Shown here: positions 55,364-63,537 of the stretch, piece by piece
Numbering within the stretch: position 1 is the first letter of the stretch
Layout: the number at the start of each line of letters is the position of its first letter
Program-made: the position numbers and the translations under genes
The notes under the pieces: generated by a model
Seen by the model: only the letters and a program-made list of their open reading frames with translations
What the model was told of the DNA's origin: nothing
The model's database searches: none
Source of the DNA: an uncultured Bacteroides sp.
GTDB taxonomy: Bacteria; Bacteroidota; Bacteroidia; Bacteroidales; Bacteroidaceae
DNA: 64,000 bases
Direction: 5' to 3'
Assembly: GCA_947074205.1 (NCBI GenBank)
Contig: CAMTOQ010000013.1
Coordinates: 1-64,000, forward strand

Positions 55364-55984
55364 ATGAAAAAAATCTTTTTCCTAGCACTAGCTGCCGGAC
55401 TTTTGATGTCTAGCTGTGGTGGCAAGACTACAAAAAAAGAATCTAGTAACGATGAAACTAAGCCTTGCTCAACTAAGTTGGAGCAACTTATTGGTACTGT
55501 AGGACCAGGTACGGCTATGCATTCACTTCAGTTATGCCAAATGGGCTTAAAGACAGACACCGTGTGGATTGCTATTGGCGATTCTACTGATGTGAAAAAC
55601 GCCAATTTGGTAATTGGAAATCTTGTGGAAGTACTGTGTAAGCCATGTGCTGATGGCGAACTCGTAGCTTTATCTATTGAAGGAAATCAAACTTACGCCG
55701 AAGCTATTGGCGACTGGACAACTCCAGATCCAGGTAACTCTAAACAACAGATGGGTGTTCAGCTTGATATAGAAGGTGTAGCATCATCTATTAATATGCA
55801 CACTTTGGTTTACAAATCATGGCAACTTACTCAAAATCCGGGTGAAGTAATCTTGATTGGCGAAAGCATTGGCAGTGGTCAAACATTTGAGTTTGCCGAT
55901 ACAGCAAGAATCTACAAGAAAGACGGTCAGTTGATGATGGGCTTTAAAGGTAACGACCTATCTTATACAAAACAGGCTAATTAA
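55364..55984 (+). CDS. Small lipoprotein, possibly lipocalin-like
   Basis: 206 aa with a clear lipoprotein signal (MKKIFFLALAAGLLMSSC then GGKTTKKESS). The mature part begins with a short Lys/Glu/Ser linker. The C-terminal part, with YKSWQLTQNPGEVILIGESIGSG and then ADTARIYKKDGQLMM, resembles Bacteroides lipoproteins annotated as lipocalin-like. Four Cys residues occur in the mature protein (two as CKPC), which might form a disulphide or bind metal. The function is unknown. It is monocistronic, with its own promoter and terminator. Confidence 0.75.
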   Translation: MKKIFFLALAAGLLMSSCGGKTTKKESSNDETKPCSTKLEQLIGTVGPGTAMHSLQLCQMGLKTDTVWIAIGDSTDVKNANLVIGNLVEVLCKPCADGELVALSIEGNQTYAEAIGDWTTPDPGNSKQQMGVQLDIEGVASSINMHTLVYKSWQLTQNPGEVILIGESIGSGQTFEFADTARIYKKDGQLMMGFKGNDLSYTKQAN

Positions 55985-56025
55985 TACACTGAGAAACAGA
56001 AGACTAACCTTGTGTTAGCCAATAG

Positions 56026-56064
56026 ATGCCCAGAAGGATATATTGTCTTTCTGGGCATTTTCTG
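56026..56064 (+). terminator. Terminator of the small lipoprotein gene
   Basis: Stem ATGCCCAGAA / TTCTGGGCAT followed by TTTTC on the plus strand. Confidence 0.8.
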
Positions 56065-56096
56065 TTATGTGTGTTTATTGCCCTGATTATGAGGAC

Positions 56097-56206
56097 TTAG
56101 TGACCACGCCTTGCTAGCTCGGTGAGTACAGCTATCCACCGTGGTAGGTAGCTGTGCTCACCAAGCTGGCAAGGGCTACTCACCAAACTGACTAGCTATA
56201 GGGCAT
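56097..56206. repeat. 22-bp modular palindromic repeat array D (4 units plus a decayed fifth)
   Basis: Units at 56097-56118, 56119-56140, 56141-56162 and 56163-56184, then a degraded one to 56206, all in 22-bp register. The cores are CACGCCTT, TACAGCTA, TAGCTGTG, AAGGGCTA and TAGCTATA. TAGCTGTG is the reverse complement of CACAGCTA in array A. The array lies between the terminator of the lipoprotein gene and the fur-like gene. The remaining bases to 56341 are AT-rich and show no clear promoter. Confidence 0.85.
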
Positions 56207-56341
56207 AAAACTACTACATATTGCTTCTGTTTTGAGGCCATCTGCAATAGGTGAAAACTAGCTAAAAGTATTCAAAATTCTAAGTGCTAGATACCCTTTC
56301 TCGCTGTTTTTCTCTTTTTTTGCAGCTCAAAAAATAAGTGT

Positions 56342-56749
56342 ATGGAGATTAGAGAGAAGATAAAGAGTACAGGGTTGAAAGCCACACCGCAACGCCGCGC
56401 CATTTATGGTGTGATGAAAGAGCTTTGCCACTGTTCTATTGATGAGGTGATAACACGTATACGTGGTGAACACCCCGATGTAACTATCTCTACCGTGTAT
56501 CGTGTGATGGACTCGTTTTGCGAGGCAGGGCTGCTGGCTAAGTTTACTAATGGCACAGGTAAAACAATTTATGATGTCACGCCCCAAGCACATCACCATA
56601 TACAAACCAGTAATGACGAATACCTTGACATTTCCGACCGTCAACTTTCCGACTTGGTGCGTAGAAGAGTACTGCCTCAGATACCCGATGGCGAAGTGAT
56701 AGACAAGATTTTGATTCAAGTCACAACAAAGCAGAAGGCTGAAGCTTAA
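56342..56749 (+). CDS. Fur family transcriptional regulator (no Cys zinc motif)
   Basis: 135 aa. The winged helix has the Fur signature: LKATPQRRAIYGVM, then ISTVYRVMDSFCEAGLL as recognition helix. The dimerisation part keeps a His cluster (AHHHIQ) where Fur has HHDH, but the structural CxxC pairs after it are absent and the C-terminus is short. It could therefore sense metal or peroxide through a His/Asp/Glu site, as in PerR-like proteins, or be tuned differently. The convergent neighbour encodes an Fe-S CDGSH protein, which fits an iron or redox setting but is not proof. Confidence 0.88.
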   Translation: MEIREKIKSTGLKATPQRRAIYGVMKELCHCSIDEVITRIRGEHPDVTISTVYRVMDSFCEAGLLAKFTNGTGKTIYDVTPQAHHHIQTSNDEYLDISDRQLSDLVRRRVLPQIPDGEVIDKILIQVTTKQKAEA

Positions 56750-56777
56750 ACTCTTCCTACTTGCTATAAATACCTGC

Positions 56778-56820
56778 AAAATGCCCAACCACTGAAAAGA
56801 GTGGTTGGGCATTTTGGCTT
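56778..56820. terminator. Bidirectional terminator between the fur-like and CDGSH genes
   Basis: A perfect 16-bp stem from AAAATGCCCAACCACT to AGTGGTTGGGCATTTT with a 6-nt loop; A/T-rich ends serve both strands. Confidence 0.9.
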
Positions 56821-56836
56821 TAGGTAATGGGCGTGC

Positions 56837-57049
56837 CTATTTATCGGCAGTATCATCGAACCCAATCTTTACATGAGTACCATCGCAAAATGGTTTGTTG
56901 TGCGAATGTCCGCATCTGCAGAGAAATACCTTCCCTTTTTGATCGGTCATCTTACCATCTTTGTCTTTTAATAGGAAGTCGCCCTCCACCACATAAGGAC
57001 CATTGTGCATCACGGTTACCATTACTTTTTCTTCTTCTTTATTGTCCAT
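56837..57049 (-). CDS. CDGSH iron-sulfur domain protein
   Basis: A 70-aa protein built around one CDGSH motif: C-R-C-G-H-S-H-N-K-P-F-C-D-G-T-H, with three Cys and one His that hold a [2Fe-2S] cluster. A Glu/Lys-rich N-terminus and a short acidic tail complete it. No signal or membrane helix, so it is cytoplasmic. Such proteins take part in Fe-S or redox control; the exact partner is unknown. It is divergent from the phosphatase gene. Confidence 0.93.
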   Translation of the reverse strand: MDNKEEEKVMVTVMHNGPYVVEGDFLLKDKDGKMTDQKGKVFLCRCGHSHNKPFCDGTHVKIGFDDTADK

Positions 57050-57122
57050 AACAAAAGCTTATTAATCAATAATCACTCACTACAACAAACCGTCAATGTG
57101 GAATGTTTTTTAAATAGAATAA

Positions 57123-57130
57123 TACCTTTG
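57123..57130 (+). promoter_or_regulatory. -7 element of the histidine phosphatase gene
   Basis: TACCTTTG fits TAnnTTTG, 73 bp before ATG 57204. Confidence 0.45.
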
Positions 57131-57203
57131 AACTAACTTGTTCATTGTGTGTTTTTTCCTATAAATAAGAAGAGTGTCTCACCAACGAAAAAGAATAGTC
57201 ACA

Positions 57204-58442
57204 ATGTATAGCCTACTACGTTTTCTCTTTATAGGTATTTATCTGTGTTGCGCATCCATGCTGATGGGACAAACCTATAAATACAGCGGCACCGATATGC
57301 CCTATGACACTGCGAATATAACAGTTACTCCACCTCCTTACGGTTATCAAATTAAAATGATCAACCACGTGGGTAGACATGGTTCAAGTTACCCTATTAG
57401 TGGCGAAGATGCTAAATATGTATTGGAACTTATCGAGCGCGCACAGCAAGATGAAGGGCTGACGCTGCATGGGCAGATGCTGCTTAATCAGATGCAAAAC
57501 TATGCGTCGGTTTGTGCCGATAATTGGGGGTTCTTGAGCAGCTTAGGCCGCCAACAACAGCAAGGCATAGCCCGTAGATTGGTAGAGGCTTATGGAGAAG
57601 AGGTGTTCAGATCCATAAAAGTGTGGTATGACGTTAAAGAGAGATGTTTCCAGAGTGGTGTCTATTTCCTCAACGAAGTAAAGGGGCTGTGTGGCGAAAA
57701 GGTCAATATCATAGCCGATATATTGCCGGTGCAAAACTCACTTCTCAACTTCTTTAATGTGAATCCGGAATATCGGGATTTTGTGGATAATGGATCGTGG
57801 AAGCTGACGATGGTCGACTATATAGCTCAAGAACTGTACGACAATAAGTTGCTAGAGCGCTATGTGAAGCCGGGTGTGACGCTGACACAAAAGGAACTTA
57901 TCAAGTTTTTTATAGCCCTATACAACTGTGTGGCTATAGCTCCCAACATCCCTATCGAACCTCAAAATGTGCCTAACCTGGGCGAGACCGTGATGCAACT
58001 GGGCTGGCGCATACAAAACGTACGTCAGTATCTGGAAAAAGGCCCTGCAAGGGGCAATGGCGATATACAAGTAGAAATAAGTAAACCATTGTTAGAAAAC
58101 TTTTTGCTGGTGGTAGACAGTGCCCTGACCGATAAAAACTTCTCTGCCTATCTTCGTTTTGCGCATGCCGAAACTATAATACCCTTTGCAGCCCTTCTTG
58201 GCATTCCCGAAGCCTCGGCAAGCACATCGGTAGTAGATAATATATGTGAGTTGTGGAAAGACTATGTGGTTTCTCCAATGGCCGCCAACATCATTTGGAC
58301 CATCTACGAAAACCAGTCGGGACATCGACTAGTAAAGATGACGCTCAACGAGCATGAAGTTCCTTTCCCGGTAGAGCCTTATAACTACCCCTATTACGAC
58401 TGGGTAAGGGTAAAACAGTTTTACGAAAACATCCTGAAGTGA
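57204..58442 (+). CDS. Secreted histidine acid phosphatase (MINPP/phytase-like clade)
   Basis: 412 aa from ATG 57204, which gives a clean signal peptide (MYSLLRFLFIGIYLCCA to MGQ); the GTG start in the track adds 10 residues. The branch-2 histidine phosphatase core has R58-H59-G60 with catalytic His59 and the proton donor motif H321-A-E323. The usual RHGxRxP is RHGSSYP here: the second Arg, which helps hold the phosphate, is Ser62. HAE is typical of the MINPP group of phytases, a known Bacteroides activity. The missing Arg leaves substrate and activity uncertain. It is periplasmic or secreted. Confidence 0.85.
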   Translation: MYSLLRFLFIGIYLCCASMLMGQTYKYSGTDMPYDTANITVTPPPYGYQIKMINHVGRHGSSYPISGEDAKYVLELIERAQQDEGLTLHGQMLLNQMQNYASVCADNWGFLSSLGRQQQQGIARRLVEAYGEEVFRSIKVWYDVKERCFQSGVYFLNEVKGLCGEKVNIIADILPVQNSLLNFFNVNPEYRDFVDNGSWKLTMVDYIAQELYDNKLLERYVKPGVTLTQKELIKFFIALYNCVAIAPNIPIEPQNVPNLGETVMQLGWRIQNVRQYLEKGPARGNGDIQVEISKPLLENFLLVVDSALTDKNFSAYLRFAHAETIIPFAALLGIPEASASTSVVDNICELWKDYVVSPMAANIIWTIYENQSGHRLVKMTLNEHEVPFPVEPYNYPYYDWVRVKQFYENILK

Positions 58443-58504
58443 TCTAGCATCACGTCATGATGCATAAAGAGGATGAATGTAGGATAAAAAAAGTGTTACT
58501 ATTT

Positions 58505-58534
58505 TTTGTAATAGCGTGCGAACATCTATCTTTG
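58505..58534 (+). promoter_or_regulatory. Promoter of the GSCFA gene
   Basis: TTTG (58505-58508), 18-bp spacer, TATCTTTG (58527-58534), 33 bp before the start codon. Confidence 0.6.
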
Positions 58535-58566
58535 AGAATCTAAAGTAATAATGTAGCACTGCAAAG

Positions 58567-59544
58567 ATGAATATCGACTTGATGACACCCGTAGCTATAG
58601 CAGCTGACACTAAAATAAATCACACCCACCGGATGATGATTTTAGGCTCCTGCTTTGCCGAGAATATTGGTAATTGCCTCATCGAAAGTGGTTTTAATTT
58701 AGATTTAAATCCCTTTGGTATTCTTTACAACCCACTCTCTGTTGCCGAGGCCCTCAACGAGGTAATCAGCAATAAGCAATATGTCGAGGCCGATCTTTTC
58801 GAATATCGTGGCTTGTGGCATAGCCTTTTGCATCATGGTTCCTTCTCTGCGGCTTCGAACAATGAGGCGTTGCACAATATCAATTCACGTTTGTCACACT
58901 CTTCGTCTGCCTTCCATCAAGGGCTAGATCTGCTTTTTATTACTTTTGGCACAGCTTATGTTTATGTAGATATGGCAAAAGAACGTGTAGTGGGCAATTG
59001 TCACAAACGTCCGGAGAGAGAGTTTATTCGCCGAAGAATTTCTGTTGAAGAGATTGTTACGGTATATTCCTCTTTAATTCAAAGACTACTAGCATCTACT
59101 CCCAATCTTAAGATCGTTTTCACGGTGAGCCCCATACGCCATCTGCGCGATGGGCTAGTAGAAAATCAGCGTAGCAAGGCTACACTGCACTTAGCAGTAG
59201 CCCAACTAGAGGAGAGATACCCGGAAAATGTGTCTTATTTCCCCTCTTACGAGATTGTGCAAGACGAACTACGTGACTATCGTTTCTACGCCGACGACCT
59301 AACCCATCCTTCAACATTGGCTATAAGTTATCTACAAGAACGTTTTGCGCAGACCTACTTCAATGAGGAAACTAGGTTGGTGATGAAGCAATTCCAGAAT
59401 TTGTCAAAGTCGCTAAATCATAGACCACTTCATCCGGACTCAGAGGATTACAAATCGTTTTTGGAGAAATTAACATTAAAGATAAATCAACTTATTGAAA
59501 AATATCCTTACTTAGAGAATCGTTTCAAGGATGTAAAATCTTGA
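58567..59544 (+). CDS. GSCFA domain protein
   Basis: 325 aa, no signal peptide. It contains the name-giving motif G-S-C-F-A-E-N-I (about residues 27-34), then NPFGILYNPLSV, ITFGTAYVY, FTVSPIRHLRDG and YADDLTHPS. The motif order (GSxF, then G-T, then D-x-x-H) resembles the SGNH/GDSL hydrolase fold, suggesting esterase-like chemistry, but the activity is unknown. It is usually found just upstream of murF-alr in Bacteroides, here 56 bp away, so a role near cell-wall synthesis is possible. Confidence 0.9.
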   Translation: MNIDLMTPVAIAADTKINHTHRMMILGSCFAENIGNCLIESGFNLDLNPFGILYNPLSVAEALNEVISNKQYVEADLFEYRGLWHSLLHHGSFSAASNNEALHNINSRLSHSSSAFHQGLDLLFITFGTAYVYVDMAKERVVGNCHKRPEREFIRRRISVEEIVTVYSSLIQRLLASTPNLKIVFTVSPIRHLRDGLVENQRSKATLHLAVAQLEERYPENVSYFPSYEIVQDELRDYRFYADDLTHPSTLAISYLQERFAQTYFNEETRLVMKQFQNLSKSLNHRPLHPDSEDYKSFLEKLTLKINQLIEKYPYLENRFKDVKS

Positions 59545-59600
59545 ATATGTATAATCTGCAGGGAATAACCGTAGAAACTAACAATTTTACTCGTTGATGT

Positions 59601-62081
59601 ATGTCCTATTCTATTGATGAAATAGCGCAAATTATTGGTGCACGAAGAGTGGGCCAACACGATATGCTTATTGATTGGTTGTTGACCGACAGCAGATCGT
59701 TGAACTTTCCCGAAGAGACTCTTTTCTTTGCTATTGCTACACCTCGCACCACTGGTGCCCAGTATATACAGGAACTCTACGACCGCGGCGTGCGCAATTT
59801 TGTGCTCTCCGAGGAAGATTTTGCTACGCTTGAGGCAGAAAATAAAATAAAAGAAGACTGCAATTGGCTGATAGTGCCTCAATCTATTAAAGCCTTGCAG
59901 CGATTGGCCGAAGAACATCGTCGCCAAGTGAATATACCCATTGTAAGTGTAACGGGTAGTAATGGTAAGACTATCGTAAAAGAGTGGCTTCACCAACTTC
60001 TTGCTCCCGACTACAATGTTGTGCGCTCGCCTCGCTCTTACAACTCTCAAATAGGGGTGCCACTCTCTGTGTGGCAGATACAGCCGGAGACAGAGCTGGC
60101 TATTATAGAGGCAGGTATATCACAGTCCGACGAGATGCGAGCCTTACAAATGATTATTCGTCCCACAATAGGGATACTTACCAATATCCGAGGTGCTCAT
60201 CAAGAAAACTTTGCCTCTCTTCAGGACAAGTGCATGGAGAAACTAGCGCTTTTTAAAGATTGCGATGTTTTGATATACGATGGCGACAACGAACTAATTA
60301 CCACCTGTGTGGCTAAGTCGATGCTTACCGCCCGCGAAATAGCTTGGAGCCGCAAAAACGATGAACACCCCTTGTTTATTAGCCGCATACAGAAGAAAAA
60401 TCTGCATACCATAATATCTTATCGCTATTTGGGATTAGACAACTCATTTACTATCCCATTTATTGATGATGCCTCTATAGAGAATGCACTCCATTGCTTG
60501 GCGGCTTGTCTCTACCTTATGGTGCCTTCCGACCAGATCTCTGCACGGATGGCAAAACTAGAACCTGTGGCTATGCGTCTAGAGGTGAAAGAGGGGAAAG
60601 CGAATTGTACATTGATTAATGATAGCTATAACAGTGATATTGCATCGCTCGATATAGCACTCGACTTTATGTCGCGACGCTCCGACTATAAAGAACGCAA
60701 GCACACATTAATACTATCGGATATATTGGAGAGTGGACAAACGCTTAACTCTCTCTACCGAAAGGTTGCCCAGCTGATAGATCGTAAAGGTATCAGTAGG
60801 CTGATAGGTGTTGGCCCTAATATTTCTTCTTTTGAATCTCGTTTCAATGTGGAGAAGCACTTCTTCGAAACTACAGAAGATTTATTGCGTTCCGGTCTTT
60901 TGAATCAGCTCCACAATGAGGTGGTATTAATCAAGGGCTGCCGTTCGTTTGGATTCGATCGCATCACCGAAGCACTTGTACTGAAGGTACACAAAACGAC
61001 GCTTGAGGTGAACCTCAGTGCGATGGTAGATAATCTGAACTTCTATCGCTCTAAGCTCGAACCCGCCACCAAGGTGGTTTGTATGGTGAAAGCATCTGCC
61101 TATGGTGCCGGAGCTCACGAGGTAGCCAAAACGCTACAAGAACATCGGGTAGACTACTTAGCTGTAGCAGTTGCCGATGAGGGTGCCGAACTGCGTCGCG
61201 CTGGTATCACAGCATCTATTATTATTATGGATCCTGAGCAATCGGCATTTAAAACAATGTTCGACAATGAGCTGGAACCGGAAGTTTATAACTTCCAACT
61301 GCTGGAAGAATTGATAAAAGCAGCCGAAAGAGAAGGTATAACCAACTATCCCGTGCACATCAAACTCGATACAGGGATGCACCGTCTAGGTTTCTCAGAA
61401 CACGATTTGCCTCAGCTCATTGAACGCTTGAAGAGCCAGAAAGCGTTAATTCCGCGTTCGGTTTTCTCGCATTTTGTGGGAAGCGATTCATCCGAATTCG
61501 ATAGCTTCACACGCAATCAAATTGATAGATTTGAACAACAATCTTCTCGTATACAAGAAGAATTTCCACATCGTATACTGAGACACATTTGCAATACTGC
61601 CGGAGTGCTTCGCTTTCCCGAAGCTCAATACGACATGGTACGTCTTGGTATCGGCCTATATGGAGTCAATCCTGTAGATAATTCTATTATTCATAATGTG
61701 AATAGCCTGCGAAGCACAATTCTTCAGTTGCGTGATGTTCCGGAAGACGAAACTGTGGGCTACAGCCGTTTGGGACACCTTTATCGCCCATCGCGAATAG
61801 CAGTAATCCCCATCGGGTATGCTGATGGTCTCAATAGACATTTAGGACGCGGAAAAGGCTATTGCATTGTCAATGGCAGTAAGGCCCCCTATGTGGGCAA
61901 TATCTGTATGGATGTGTGTATGGTAGATGTGACTGATATTCCTTGCAAGGAGGGGGATAGTGTGCTGATATTTGGCAACGAACTACCCATTACAGTGCTT
62001 TCAGACCTACTCGAAACCATACCTTACGAGATTCTGACTGGAGTTTCATCGAGAGTGAAACGTATCTATTATCAGGATTGA
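59601..62081 (+). CDS. Bifunctional UDP-MurNAc-tripeptide:D-Ala-D-Ala ligase / alanine racemase
   Basis: An 826-aa MurF-Alr fusion. Residues about 1-455 are a Mur ligase, with the ATP loop VSVTGSNGKT (Lys123) and the later LINDSYNSDIASLD. Residues about 460-826 are a PLP alanine racemase: Lys497 in MVKASAYGAG binds PLP, and the C-terminal domain has GYSRLGHLYRPSRIAVIPIG in two parts and YVGNICMDVCMVDVT with the catalytic Tyr region. One chain thus makes D-alanine and uses D-Ala-D-Ala for peptidoglycan. This fusion is known across Bacteroidetes. Bacteroidetes often have a separate murF too, which this window cannot show. Confidence 0.95.
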   Translation: MSYSIDEIAQIIGARRVGQHDMLIDWLLTDSRSLNFPEETLFFAIATPRTTGAQYIQELYDRGVRNFVLSEEDFATLEAENKIKEDCNWLIVPQSIKALQRLAEEHRRQVNIPIVSVTGSNGKTIVKEWLHQLLAPDYNVVRSPRSYNSQIGVPLSVWQIQPETELAIIEAGISQSDEMRALQMIIRPTIGILTNIRGAHQENFASLQDKCMEKLALFKDCDVLIYDGDNELITTCVAKSMLTAREIAWSRKNDEHPLFISRIQKKNLHTIISYRYLGLDNSFTIPFIDDASIENALHCLAACLYLMVPSDQISARMAKLEPVAMRLEVKEGKANCTLINDSYNSDIASLDIALDFMSRRSDYKERKHTLILSDILESGQTLNSLYRKVAQLIDRKGISRLIGVGPNISSFESRFNVEKHFFETTEDLLRSGLLNQLHNEVVLIKGCRSFGFDRITEALVLKVHKTTLEVNLSAMVDNLNFYRSKLEPATKVVCMVKASAYGAGAHEVAKTLQEHRVDYLAVAVADEGAELRRAGITASIIIMDPEQSAFKTMFDNELEPEVYNFQLLEELIKAAEREGITNYPVHIKLDTGMHRLGFSEHDLPQLIERLKSQKALIPRSVFSHFVGSDSSEFDSFTRNQIDRFEQQSSRIQEEFPHRILRHICNTAGVLRFPEAQYDMVRLGIGLYGVNPVDNSIIHNVNSLRSTILQLRDVPEDETVGYSRLGHLYRPSRIAVIPIGYADGLNRHLGRGKGYCIVNGSKAPYVGNICMDVCMVDVTDIPCKEGDSVLIFGNELPITVLSDLLETIPYEILTGVSSRVKRIYYQD

Positions 62082-62123
62082 TTTAATGAAACAGAAATAA
62101 CAAACTATTTAATATAACTACTT

Positions 62124-62342
62124 ATGAACATGCTATTATTATTGGGCTTTTTGCCAAGTGGCTCTGAATGGATTATCATCGCATTGGTTATTTTACTACT
62201 TTTTGGTGGTAAGAAAATTCCAGAATTGATGCGAGGCTTGGGCAAAGGTGTGAAGAGTTTCAAAGAAGGCGTTAACGAAGCGAAGGAGGAAATAGAAAAA
62301 GCCAAAGACGAAGTAGACTCAGATTCTAGCGATAAGAAATAG
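62124..62342 (+). CDS. tatA: Twin-arginine translocase subunit TatA/E
   Basis: 72 aa. One N-terminal membrane helix (about 14-30) after a short lead, the [16 protein letters not shown] amphipathic helix motif and an acidic/basic C-terminal tail. TatA oligomers form the pathway for folded proteins. tatC follows after 6 bp. Confidence 0.95.
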   Translation: MNMLLLLGFLPSGSEWIIIALVILLLFGGKKIPELMRGLGKGVKSFKEGVNEAKEEIEKAKDEVDSDSSDKK

Positions 62343-62348
62343 TTAGAT

Positions 62349-63140
62349 ATGGCGGATATGAGTTTTTGGGATCATCTTGACGTGTTGCGTCGGGTGATTT
62401 TTCGTGTCGTAGGGGTATGGATCGGGATAGCTATAATCTACTTTATTGCAATGCCTTTTTTGTTTGATAACGTCATTTTGGCTCCTTGTCAGAATGACTT
62501 TATATTCTATGAGCTTTTGCGAAAGGTGGGACTATATTTTAATCTTAACGATGATTTCTTCACGCAAGAGTTTAAACTATCGTTGATCAATATCAATCTG
62601 GCTGCTCCCTTTATGATTCACATTTCAACGGCATTCTGGATGTCGGTGGTTACGGCTGTGCCTTATCTTTTCTACGAATTATGGCTCTTCATTAAGCCGG
62701 CCCTCTATCCTAAAGAACGTAGTGGAGTGCGAAAGGCTATACTTGTTGGTACGGTGATGTTCTATATAGGGGTTCTGCTAGGCTATTTCATGGTTTATCC
62801 ATTGACACTTCGCTTTCTTTCCACATATCAGCTGAGTCCCGAAATCAATAATGTAATTTCGCTCAATTCATATATAGACAACTTTATGATGTTGATTCTT
62901 TGTATGGGGCTTGCATTTGAACTGCCATTGCTCACTTGGTTGTTGTCTCTTCTTGGCTTAGTCACCCGATCGACATTACGCACGTATAGAAGGCACGCTT
63001 TCGTGGCAATCGTTATAGTAGCGGCTATAATAACACCAACGGGCGATCCATTTACATTGGCTATTGTGGCGCTGCCATTATATATGCTGTACGAGTTGAG
63101 TATACCGATGATAAAAGAGGTAGAAAGAGAGAAGAGCTGA
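62349..63140 (+). CDS. tatC: Twin-arginine translocase subunit TatC
   Basis: The signal-peptide receptor of the Tat system, 263 aa with six membrane helices. Family marks: FWDHLDVLRRVIFR at the start (usual HLxELRxR), LYPKERSGV in the loop, AFELPLLTWLL and the late ITPTGDPFTLAIVALPLYMLYEL split by a turn. tatA-tatC with no tatB is the usual Bacteroidetes set. Confidence 0.96.
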   Translation: MADMSFWDHLDVLRRVIFRVVGVWIGIAIIYFIAMPFLFDNVILAPCQNDFIFYELLRKVGLYFNLNDDFFTQEFKLSLININLAAPFMIHISTAFWMSVVTAVPYLFYELWLFIKPALYPKERSGVRKAILVGTVMFYIGVLLGYFMVYPLTLRFLSTYQLSPEINNVISLNSYIDNFMMLILCMGLAFELPLLTWLLSLLGLVTRSTLRTYRRHAFVAIVIVAAIITPTGDPFTLAIVALPLYMLYELSIPMIKEVEREKS

Positions 63141-63153
63141 AAGGCTCTTTTTT
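63131..63153 (+). terminator. Weak intrinsic terminator of tatA-tatC
   Basis: A short stem AGAGC / GCTCT that includes the tatC stop codon is followed by eight T. Confidence 0.55.
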
Positions 63154-63198
63154 TATGTCTACAAATGGGAGGTGTTGAAAATGAGGGGGGTATAAAAT

Positions 63199-63279
63199 AA
63201 AAAAGGGAAGTCTCACGACTTCCACATTTTTTCTAACCTTAAATCTAAATCTCTATGAAAAAAACGTAGTGCAAATATA
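63199..63279 (-). ncRNA. Candidate small RNA gene, copy 1 of tandem pair
   Basis: Read on the minus strand: -7 element TATATTTG (63279-63272), a transcript of about 65-70 nt, then a hairpin GGAAGTC-GTGA-GACTTCC directly followed by CTTTTTT, a textbook intrinsic terminator. The unit is repeated 180 bp away with 79 of 80 bases identical. It has no meaningful ORF. Function unknown; it could also be only a doubled terminator for the helicase gene. Confidence 0.45.
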
Positions 63280-63511
63280 GGGGATTTTATATTACGTAGT
63301 TGTTAATAGAATGAATAAAAGAAAGAATAAATACTAAAATGTGGAGGTGGAGAGGGGTAATAGGTGACATATAGATAAAAAAAAGGGAAGTCTCACGACT
63401 TCCACAATTTTTCTAACCTTAAATCTAAATCTCTATGAAAAAAACGTAGTGCAAATATAGAGCTTTCTTTCATATCTCCATGTTAACGAATCACATAAAA
63501 GAAAGAATAAA
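63201..63511. repeat. 180-bp tandem duplication downstream of tatC
   Basis: 63201-63280 and 63381-63460 differ at one base out of 80. A second block, 63301-63331 versus 63481-63511 (TGTTAA ... ATAAAAGAAAGAATAAA), keeps the same 180-bp offset, while the bases between have diverged. This spans the whole 397-bp gap between tatC and the helicase gene. Confidence 0.92.
63379..63459 (-). ncRNA. Candidate small RNA gene, copy 2 of tandem pair
   Basis: Same structure as copy 1: TATATTTG at 63459-63452, about 70 nt, the same 7-bp terminator hairpin and T run. The T-to-A difference is in the A/T-rich stretch just before the hairpin. The conserved TGTTAA about 21 bp upstream of each -7 element would fall at the -33 region. 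Confidence 0.45.
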
Positions 63512-63537
63512 AATTAATGACTGTAAAGGTTAGTAAA

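Noticed and set aside
63256-63270. Plus-strand mini-ORF ATGAAAAAAACGTAG (MKKT) in each 180-bp repeat as a leader peptide
   Set aside because: It is followed by no gene in the same direction, and the conserved promoter and terminator signals read on the minus strand.
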